Origin: Anaeromyxobacter dehalogenans 2CP-1
Lineage (GTDB): Bacteria > Myxococcota > Myxococcia > Myxococcales > Anaeromyxobacteraceae
Assembly: GCF_000022145.1 (NCBI RefSeq)
Contig: NC_011891.1
Span: 310,001 to 374,000 of the forward strand
Direction: 5' to 3'
Length of the DNA: 64,000 bases
A program made the translations under genes and the position numbers. This document shows, piece by piece, positions 58,235 through 64,000 of this stretch. Each line of letters begins with the position of its first letter. Within the stretch, counting starts at the first letter, position 1. The notes under the pieces are model-generated. The model was not told where the DNA came from. It saw only the letters and a program-made list of their open reading frames with translations, and made no database searches.

Positions 58235-59383
58235 ATGCGGCGCCGGCCACGCCTCGCGGATCCTCGTGCGGTCGCGCTCGCCGTGGTGGGCGGCCTGGTC
58301 GCGCTCGCGCCCGGGGCCCGCGCCGCCGCCCCGGCACCCGACGCGCCGCTGGGCGCCTGGACGCCCGGACCGCTGCGAGGGCTCTCGCTCGACATGCCGC
58401 TCGACGACGCGCGGGGCGCTCCTTCACCTTTCGTGGACGTGCGCTGGCTCGCGGCGAACGCCTGGTCCGTGCCCACCGTGCTCGAGCGCGGCGGCGACCG
58501 CGTGGTCGTCCGGCTCGACGCCCAGACCGACGTGCTGCAGGCGGCGGTCGCGATCCCGTGGCCGCGCGCCTGGGCCGGCGCGCTCCGGGAGCGCCTCGCC
58601 ACGCGCGTCGAGGCGCGCCTGCTGCGGACCTGGGGTGGCTGGACCGATCGGCCGATCGAGGCGTGGCACGGTGCCATCGGGAGCTGGAACTTCCAGCGCG
58701 AGGTCTGGGCGCGTGACGCGGTGGACGTGCGGCTCGGGCGGGAGGACGGACGCGGCATCGGCGTCGCGGGGCCGCGCACCGCGCTCGGCGACGTGGCGGT
58801 GCGGACGGCGCTCCGCATCGCGGGCGACGGCGCCGGCGGCCCGGGGCGGCTGGCCCTCGCGCTGCGCCTCGACGTGAAGCTCCCCACCGGCGCGCCGTCG
58901 CGGCTGGGCGGCTCGGGGTCGCCGGACGCCGGGGTCGGCGTGGCGGCGACCTGGACGCCGGTGCGCTGGCTCACCGGGCACGGCATGGCCTCGCTCCGCG
59001 CGCTCGGCCCGCTCCCCCGCGGCGCCGGGCTGCGGCTGCGCCCGCTGCAGGCCGGGATCGAGGCGTCGCTCGTGGCGCGGCTGGGGGAAGGGGTCGCCGT
59101 CGTCGTGGAGGACCGGCTCCTCGCACCCGCGTTCGGCAGCCACGGCTGGACGCTCTCCCCCGAGGTGGAGCGGCCGCAGGCGAGCGCCTGGTACGCGCTG
59201 TTCCGCGCGCACAACCAGGTCTCGGCGGGGCTGCGGGTCGGCGAGCTGACGGTGTACGTGTCCGAGGACTTCACGCCGGGCACGCAGCACGCGCGCGACG
59301 CGCGCGGCGGCGGGCAGCGCTGGTTCTACGACTCGAACGCGCCGGACCTGGCGCTCGGGGTGGCCTGGACGCGCCGCCTATGA
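58235..59383 (+). CDS. DUF3187-like outer-membrane protein
   Basis: A 382-residue secreted protein with an N-terminal signal (VALAVVGGLVALAPGARAA) and alternating strand patterns. The block GWTDRPIEAWHGAIGSWNFQ matches the DUF3187 family pattern (predicted outer-membrane barrel). No ribosome site precedes the ATG; a TACCAT box lies 9 bases upstream. Its stop meets the convergent MocA-like gene within 6 bases. Confidence 0.6.
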   Translation: MRRRPRLADPRAVALAVVGGLVALAPGARAAAPAPDAPLGAWTPGPLRGLSLDMPLDDARGAPSPFVDVRWLAANAWSVPTVLERGGDRVVVRLDAQTDVLQAAVAIPWPRAWAGALRERLATRVEARLLRTWGGWTDRPIEAWHGAIGSWNFQREVWARDAVDVRLGREDGRGIGVAGPRTALGDVAVRTALRIAGDGAGGPGRLALALRLDVKLPTGAPSRLGGSGSPDAGVGVAATWTPVRWLTGHGMASLRALGPLPRGAGLRLRPLQAGIEASLVARLGEGVAVVVEDRLLAPAFGSHGWTLSPEVERPQASAWYALFRAHNQVSAGLRVGELTVYVSEDFTPGTQHARDARGGGQRWFYDSNAPDLALGVAWTRRL

Positions 59384-60001
59384 GCCGGCGCCGCCCATGA
59401 GGCGGGCGCGCCGCCAGTCCTCCGGCGTGTCCACGTGGCAGCCGCCGTGCGCGAGCGGCACCGGCGCGACCCGGGCCGGATCGCGGGACAGGAGCCGCTC
59501 CGCGCCCTCGTCGCCGTCGAGCGCGCGCAGCTCGGGGAACAGCGCGGCGGAGAACAGCGCGGGCACGAGCAGCGCGCCGCCGTCCGTCGAGGCGGCCACC
59601 GGCCGCCCGCTGACACGGAGCGCGCCCGCGAGCGCCGCCACGTGGGCGGCGTCCACGCCGGGCTGATCGCAGGCGAGGATCACCGCGCCCGCGAGCGATG
59701 GCGCGCACTCGCCGAGCCGGGCCAGGCCGCGCCGCAGCGACCCCGAGACGCCGGCCGCGTGGTCGCGGTTCAGGACGGTCGCGACCGGCAGCCCGGCGAG
59801 CGCGGCGCGGACCTCCTCCGCGCACGCGCCCACCACCACCACCACCGGCCACAGCCCGGCCTCGACCGCCGCGCGCGCGGCCCGGTGCACGAGCGGCTCG
59901 CCGCGCCAGAGGAGCAGCTGCTTCGGCTCGCCCATGCGGACCGAGGGCCCCGCGGCGAGGACCAGCCCGCCGAATCCGAGCGTCTCGGCGGTCTCGGTCA
60001 C
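59378..60001 (-). CDS. MocA/MobA-like nucleotidyltransferase
   Basis: A 207-residue NTP transferase with LVLAAGPSVRMGEPKQLLLW at the N-terminus (nucleotide loop and Lys) and LACDQPGVD for the metal site. It is of the MocA type, which makes molybdenum cytosine dinucleotide for xanthine-dehydrogenase-like enzymes; MobA is an alternative. No Mo enzyme gene is adjacent. It starts at GTG 60001. Confidence 0.78.
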   Translation of the reverse strand: MTETAETLGFGGLVLAAGPSVRMGEPKQLLLWRGEPLVHRAARAAVEAGLWPVVVVVGACAEEVRAALAGLPVATVLNRDHAAGVSGSLRRGLARLGECAPSLAGAVILACDQPGVDAAHVAALAGALRVSGRPVAASTDGGALLVPALFSAALFPELRALDGDEGAERLLSRDPARVAPVPLAHGGCHVDTPEDWRRARLMGGAGS

Positions 60002-60247
60002 GGGTGATCCGGCGCCGGGGATCGAGGGGGCGCGGCGGGGGGGAGGCCGGGGAGCGGGCGCGGGGCGTGGCGCTGGGACGAGGACATGGTGCGGCGCGAT
60101 CTCTTGTCGTCGCCGAGGCCGCGCGGCCGGTCGAATCGACGCCGGCCCCACCTGGGAAGGTCGTCCCCGCGGCGCGTGCGCCCGCCCGCGCGTGCGCCCG
60201 GTGGGGCGGGATGCTAGCGTCGGCGCATCCACCGCCGGAGCGATCGC
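60002..60247. other. 246-base gap with no gene
   Basis: GC-rich divergent gap with no conserved promoter match apart from a TAGCGT box near 60211 and the ribosome site GGAGCGATC before the DUF1028 gene. No other structure was recognised. Confidence 0.4.
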
Positions 60248-61231
60248 ATGTCCCACCCGCCCGCCTGCCGCCTCGTCCTCGCGCTCGCCTGCGCGCTCGC
60301 CGCCGGCGCCGCCCGCGGGGGCACGCCGCGCGAGCCCGTCGCCACGTTCTCCATCGCCGGGCGCGACCCGACGACCGGCGAGCTCGGGGTGGCGGTGGCC
60401 TCGCGCTTCTTCGCGGTGGGTACGGTGGTGCCGTGGGCCCGGGCCGGCGTCGGCGCGGTGGCCACGCAGGCCTTCTGCAACACGAGCTATGGCCCGCGCG
60501 GCCTCGACCTGCTCGCGAAGGGCGCCACGCCCGCCGAGGCGCTCGAGATCCTGCTGCGGTCGGATCCGGAGCGCGACCTGCGGCAGGTCGGCATCGTCTC
60601 GGCCGGCGGCGCCTCCGTGACGTACACCGGCAAGGGCACGAACGCGTGGGCGGGCGGGCGGAGCGGACCCGACTACGCGATCCAGGGAAACATCCTGACC
60701 GGCGAGGCGGTGGTGGCGGCGATGGAGCGCGCGTTCGTCGCGGGGAAGGGGTCGCTCGCCGATCGGCTGTACGCCGCGCTCGCGGCCGGCGACGCGGCCG
60801 GGGGCGACTCGCGCGGGCGGCAGTCGGCGGCCCTGCTGGTGGTGAAGGAGGGCGCCGGGTACGGCGGGTTCGACGATCGCGAGATCGACGTGCGGGTGGA
60901 CGACCACCCGCGGCCGTTCGAGGAGCTGAAGCGGCTGCTCGACTACGCGCAGATGAACGCGGCGTGGAACGAGGGGTGGACCGCGTTCCGGCGCAAGCAG
61001 TTCCCGGCGGCGCTCGCCGCGCAGGAGCGCGCCGCCGCCCGGGCGCCCGGGAACGGGGAGGTGCTCTACGACCTCGCGGTCATCCGGCTCGCCGCGGGGC
61101 AGCGGCCCGGGGCGCTGGAGGCGCTGCGCCGGGCGCTCGAGGCGAACCCGAAGCTCGCCGCGCAGGCGCGCACCGACGCGGACCTGGCCGCCCTCCGCGG
61201 CGACGCGGGGTTCGAGAAGCTGGTCCGGTAG
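60248..61231 (+). CDS. DUF1028 protein with C-terminal TPR-like region
   Basis: A 327-residue secreted protein with signal peptide ([14 protein letters not shown]), a DUF1028 domain (about 28-225) of the Ntn-hydrolase-like fold ([43 protein letters not shown]), and helical repeats to the C-terminus (about 250-327). The Ntn fold suggests an amidohydrolase, but the substrate is unknown. Its last base overlaps the next gene. Confidence 0.82.
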   Translation: MSHPPACRLVLALACALAAGAARGGTPREPVATFSIAGRDPTTGELGVAVASRFFAVGTVVPWARAGVGAVATQAFCNTSYGPRGLDLLAKGATPAEALEILLRSDPERDLRQVGIVSAGGASVTYTGKGTNAWAGGRSGPDYAIQGNILTGEAVVAAMERAFVAGKGSLADRLYAALAAGDAAGGDSRGRQSAALLVVKEGAGYGGFDDREIDVRVDDHPRPFEELKRLLDYAQMNAAWNEGWTAFRRKQFPAALAAQERAAARAPGNGEVLYDLAVIRLAAGQRPGALEALRRALEANPKLAAQARTDADLAALRGDAGFEKLVR

Positions 61232-62415
61232 TGAGCGCCGCCACGCGCCGCGCGGTCGCCGGCGCGCTCGCCCTCGCCGCCGCGATGGGCATCGGACGGT
61301 TCGCGTACACGGCGCTGCTGCCCGGGGTGCAGCACGGGCTCGGGTTCGACGACGCCGCCGGCGGGGCCATCGCCTCGGCCAACCTGGTCGGCTACCTCGC
61401 GGGCGTGCTCTGGGCGCGGCGCCTGGCCGGGAGCCCGCGGCGGGGCGCGGCGCTGCGGCTCGGGCCCGCGGCGACCGCGGTGCTCACCGCGGCGGTGACC
61501 GGGGTCGGCTCGGAGGCGGGGTGGGCCGCGGTGCGCTTCGGCTCCGGCGTCGCGAGCGGGCTCGTGTTCGTGCTCGCATCCGCGGCGGCGCTGGAGGTCC
61601 CGCCCGACCATCTCCCCCGACCTCTCCCCCGACCCGGAGTACTTTACGGCGGGGTGGGCGTCGGGATCGCGCTGGCGGCGGTGGTCGCGGCGCTGGCGCC
61701 ACCCGGCGGGGGCTGGCGCGTGCCGTGGTGGGCGCTGGGAGGCGCGGCGGCTGCCCTGGCGGCGCCGGCGTGGAGCGTCCTCTCCGGCCCCCTCGCGAAC
61801 GACTCTGGGTCGGGGGGAGGCGTCGCGGCGGGAAGGGGCCGCGCGCCGGTCGGCTTCGGCCGGCTCGCGACCGCGTACTTCCTCGAGGGGCTGGGCTACA
61901 TCGTGAGCGGCACGTTCGCCGTGGCGGCGGTCCGGCGAACCCCTGGGCTGGAGGGCCTGGCGCCGTGGACGTGGGCGTTGGCGGGCCTCGCGGCCGCGCC
62001 TTCTGCGCTCCTCTGGGCCGCGCTCGGGCGCCGGGTCGGGGTCCGGTCGGCGCTGATCACCGCGCACCTCGTCCAGGCGGCGGGCATGGCGCTCCCATCG
62101 CTGTCCTCCGCAGCGTGGGCCGCGCTCGCCGGCGCGGCGCTGTTCGGAGGAACGTTCATCGGGATCACCACGCTGACCGTGGCGGCCGCGCGCGAGATCC
62201 GCCCGCAGGCGCTGGGGCGCGCGGTGGGAACGCTCACCGCCATCTACGGGGTCGGGCAGATCGTCGGTCCGCTGGCAGCCGGAGCCGTCGCGCAGCGCTT
62301 GGGGGACCCGAGGCCCGCCGTCCTCGGCGCGTCCGCCGCCGTCGCCATCGGGGCCCTCGTCCTCCTCATCCCCTCGCGTGCATCGCTGGCGTCGAGAACG
62401 GAACCGAACGCGTGA
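61231..62415 (+). CDS. YbfB/YjiJ-type MFS transporter with repeat-encoded loops
   Basis: A 394-residue MFS protein resembling YbfB/YjiJ transporters (AAMGIGRFAYTALLPG at the start, AYFLEGLGYIVSGTFAV in the middle). About 11 membrane helices are predicted. Two loops, DHLPRPLPRPGVLYGG near 131 and ANDSGSGGGVAAG near 193, are encoded by copies C and B of the 18-base repeat, which are inverted to one another. The reading frame stays open through both. GTG 61231 overlaps the DUF1028 stop. The substrate is unknown. Confidence 0.8.
   Translation: MSAATRRAVAGALALAAAMGIGRFAYTALLPGVQHGLGFDDAAGGAIASANLVGYLAGVLWARRLAGSPRRGAALRLGPAATAVLTAAVTGVGSEAGWAAVRFGSGVASGLVFVLASAAALEVPPDHLPRPLPRPGVLYGGVGVGIALAAVVAALAPPGGGWRVPWWALGGAAAALAAPAWSVLSGPLANDSGSGGGVAAGRGRAPVGFGRLATAYFLEGLGYIVSGTFAVAAVRRTPGLEGLAPWTWALAGLAAAPSALLWAALGRRVGVRSALITAHLVQAAGMALPSLSSAAWAALAGAALFGGTFIGITTLTVAAAREIRPQALGRAVGTLTAIYGVGQIVGPLAAGAVAQRLGDPRPAVLGASAAVAIGALVLLIPSRASLASRTEPNA
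61624..61641 (-). repeat. repeat copy C (inverted), inside MFS gene
   Basis: On the minus strand reads TACTCCGGGTCGGGGGAG. It follows a short tandem of CTCCCCCGAC (on the plus strand) and encodes part of the LPRPLPRPG loop in the MFS protein. Confidence 0.7.
61802..61819 (+). repeat. repeat copy B, inside MFS gene
   Basis: Reads ACTCTGGGTCGGGGGGAG, inverted relative to copy C 160 bases upstream, and encodes the NDSGSGGG loop of the MFS protein. Confidence 0.7.
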
Positions 62416-62433
62416 GCGCGACGACGGCGCGCG

Positions 62434-63327
62434 CTACCCGGGCGCGCAGCGCACGCCATGTGCCACACGCAGCCAGTACGTGCCGTTCGGGAACACCACG
62501 TCGCGTAGCCCGGCGCGCAACGCCTTCAAGGCCTCGCGGTACTCGTTCAGGAACGACCTGAGCCGCCCGAGCGCCTCGATGCGCTTCCACTTGTCGCGCG
62601 CGCCCACCCGCGGCCGGACGCCGCGGCGCGGCGCCACCGATGCCGGGCGGGCGGTCGGCTTCTGCGCGAGCACCCGGCGCACTCCGAGGAAGCTCCGGCC
62701 CTCCGCCCGCATGCGCTCTGCGGCGAGCTGCTCGCGATCGGCGAGCGCCTGGGCGAGGCACTCCCGGAACTGCTGCACGTCGTCGAAGCCGGGAGGAAGC
62801 GTGAGCTGGAGCTCGACGGACTCCGGCATGCTGCCGCCGGGGCGGAAGAAGTGCTCGGGCCGGCGCGCGACGAACTTCTCGCCACCGATCCGTTCGGGCG
62901 ACGACCAGAGCCCGGGCCACTCCGATGCCGTCGGCACCAGCCCCGCGGCCACCGGGTTTGCGAGCGCGTATGCAAGCCGATCGATCACGTCTTCCGGCGT
63001 CGCGAGCGTCACGGCGCTGTAGCTCCCCGACGCCCAGAACGCCTCCCATCGGCCCAGCGCCGCGTTCAGCGACCGCGCCACGAGCGAGTCGAGGTACTGC
63101 TCGAACGCGGGCAAGCGCGCGCCGGGGTCGGTCACCACCAGGTGAAAGTGGTTCGAGAGCACGCAGAACCCGTGCAGGAGCAGCCCGTACCGGCGGAGGG
63201 CGACGCCGAGCACGTACAGGAACGTCTCGTTCACCATCTCCGAGGGCCGGAGGAGCAGCTCACGCTGCGCGCAGCGGCGCGTGACGTGGTAGGTGACTCC
63301 GGAGAGAATCTGGCGCGGTGCGGTCAT
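62434..63327 (-). CDS. REP-associated-type tyrosine transposase (RAYT)
   Basis: A 297-residue Y1/HUH-type transposase of the IS200-like superfamily. The HUH motif is HFHLVV (His60, His62) and the catalytic tyrosine is probably Tyr120 in RLAYALANPVAAGLV. The start MTAPRQILSGVTYHVTRRC is also family-typical. The C-terminal 120 residues are a basic tail. No flanking IS ends were found; instead an 18-base repeat (copy D) lies 104 bases upstream of its start and copies B and C are nearby, which fits a RAYT acting on REP-like repeats. It is probably domesticated or host-encoded. Confidence 0.82.
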   Translation of the reverse strand: MTAPRQILSGVTYHVTRRCAQRELLLRPSEMVNETFLYVLGVALRRYGLLLHGFCVLSNHFHLVVTDPGARLPAFEQYLDSLVARSLNAALGRWEAFWASGSYSAVTLATPEDVIDRLAYALANPVAAGLVPTASEWPGLWSSPERIGGEKFVARRPEHFFRPGGSMPESVELQLTLPPGFDDVQQFRECLAQALADREQLAAERMRAEGRSFLGVRRVLAQKPTARPASVAPRRGVRPRVGARDKWKRIEALGRLRSFLNEYREALKALRAGLRDVVFPNGTYWLRVAHGVRCAPG

Positions 63328-63430
63328 GCCTCGCGCCTCAGGCACACGCCGTGCCGACGGATGAGGCGCCCGATCCGCCTGCTTGCATCGAGGCGACGGT
63401 CCGAAACGCGGACGCACCGGCCGAAACGCA

Positions 63431-63448
63431 TTACTCTGGGTCGGGGAG
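63431..63448 (+). repeat. repeat copy D upstream of tautomerase
   Basis: Reads TTACTCTGGGTCGGGGAG, located between the RAYT start and the tautomerase, ending 14 bases before the tautomerase ATG. Confidence 0.75.
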
Positions 63449-63462
63449 GGGAGGAGGCACGG

Positions 63463-63666
63463 ATGCCATACGTGAACATCAAGATCACCCGCGAGGGCGC
63501 GACCGCGGAGCAGAAGGCCACCCTCATCCGCAAGGTGACCGAGCTGCTCCGCGACGAGCTCGGGAAGAACCCGTCCACCACGGTCGTGGTCATCGACGAG
63601 GTGGACACGGACAACTGGGGCATCGGCGGGGAGTCGGTCACGGTCCGCCGCAAGCGCGGGAGCTGA
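63463..63666 (+). CDS. 4-oxalocrotonate tautomerase-like protein
   Basis: A 67-residue tautomerase-superfamily protein. After Met removal the catalytic Pro1 of PYVNIKITREG is exposed, and the family pattern VTELLRDELGKNPSTTVVVIDEV follows. Typical monomers are about 62-70 residues and form hexamers. The ribosome site GAGGAGG follows repeat copy D directly. The substrate is unknown. Confidence 0.85.
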   Translation: MPYVNIKITREGATAEQKATLIRKVTELLRDELGKNPSTTVVVIDEVDTDNWGIGGESVTVRRKRGS

Positions 63667-63712
63667 CGCGCGCTGCGGCCCCCCCGCCGGCGGCGACGCG
63701 AGGAATCGAGCC

Positions 63713-64000
63713 ATGCAACCCTGGGAGACGGTCGAACGCGCCCGCGCGCCGGACGGCACCGCGCTCGCGCTCGCGCGCCGCGGGGACGAGTGGGTGATCC
63801 GCGCCGCGGGCCACGTGCTCATGTCCTCGCGCGCCCACGGCTCCGAGGAGGCGCTCGCCGCGCTGGCCCTCGAGCGCTGCGCCCGCCCGCGCGCGGTGCT
63901 GCTCGGCGGCGTGGGTCTCGGCTTCACCCTGCGTGCATTGCTCGACCGCCTGCCGCCCGACGCGAAGGTGGTCGTGGCCGAGCTGGTCCCGGAGCTCGCC
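63713..64000 (+). CDS. spermidine-synthase-like protein (5' part)
   Basis: The first 96 residues of a gene running off the window. The start MQPWETVERARAPDGTALAL and the SAM-binding loop VLLGGVGLGFTLRALL are typical of the spermidine synthase (polyamine aminopropyltransferase) superfamily in myxobacteria. Whether it makes polyamines cannot be said from this part. It starts 46 bases after the tautomerase. Confidence 0.72.
   Translation, partial: MQPWETVERARAPDGTALALARRGDEWVIRAAGHVLMSSRAHGSEEALAALALERCARPRAVLLGGVGLGFTLRALLDRLPPDAKVVVAELVPELA

Noticed and set aside
60248-63700. A genomic island or composite transposon around the transposase
   Set aside because: Flanking genes have normal composition, there are no matched terminal repeats outside the transposase, and no integrase or target duplication was seen.

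Overview
The window comes from a very GC-rich bacterium (roughly 74% G+C by eye), with strong G/C third-codon bias, many GTG and a few TTG starts, tight operons, and abundant histidine kinases and NtrC-type regulation. Gene content (an Oar-like TonB-dependent receptor next to a TonB/ExbB/ExbD/ExbD cassette, DUF4388-DnaJ-TPR proteins, a Ycf46-type AAA protein, TreY/MalQ, a Sec-containing peroxiredoxin) points to a myxobacterium, most likely Anaeromyxobacter or a close relative. This is inferred from content and composition, not from a database match.

Layout. 1-2.9 kb: end of an unknown gene, a hairpin-rich gap, plsC, a DUF2267 protein and a GAF histidine kinase. 3.0-9.2 kb: a same-strand run of biotin carboxylase, biotin carrier protein, methylmalonyl-CoA mutase catalytic subunit, a DUF4388/DnaJ/TPR protein and YhbY. 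9.2-12 kb: a small membrane protein, an HExxH protein, an orphan fumarase beta-type subunit and an RluA/RluD-type pseudouridine synthase. 12-19.3 kb: tonB-exbB-exbD-exbD (minus) facing away from an Oar-like receptor and a lipoprotein (plus). 19.4-21.4 kb: rpsB-tsf. 21.5-29.7 kb: a CoiA-like protein, a selenocysteine peroxiredoxin with an in-frame UGA, rsmB-mutM-rnhB, pcnB, pyrH, frr and a small membrane protein. 29.7-35.4 kb: a membrane protein, an outer-membrane-like protein, nadE, a degenerate GGDEF regulator, an orphan binding protein and a LuxR-type HTH protein. 35.5-44.9 kb: a minus-strand run malQ-treY-sixA-like-ycf46-like-zinc ribbon-transketolase. 45-48.7 kb: gluQ-miaE-hybrid kinase. 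48.8-57.3 kb: an M16 peptidase, a ferric-reductase-like flavocytochrome with a coupled 32-residue membrane peptide, a cupredoxin, a kinase/NtrC pair and a DUF456 protein. 57.3-64 kb: an FN3 lipoprotein, a DUF3187 protein, a MocA-like transferase, a DUF1028 protein, an MFS transporter carrying two copies of a short repeat, a REP-associated-type tyrosine transposase, a tautomerase and the start of a spermidine-synthase-like gene.

The most notable signals are: (1) the peroxiredoxin whose peroxidatic cysteine codon is UGA, followed at a suitable distance by a SECIS-like hairpin; (2) an 18-base repeat (core ACTCTGGGTCGGGG) in four copies, three clustered around the RAYT-like transposase and two of these inside predicted loops of the adjacent MFS gene; (3) a recurring promoter form, TTGAC-type -35, 17-18 bp, then -10 boxes such as TAGAAC or TACAAC, which in several cases lies so close to the start codon that leaderless mRNAs are predicted; and (4) an RNase HII that lacks the GRG motif. 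No tRNA, rRNA, CRISPR array or prophage was seen.
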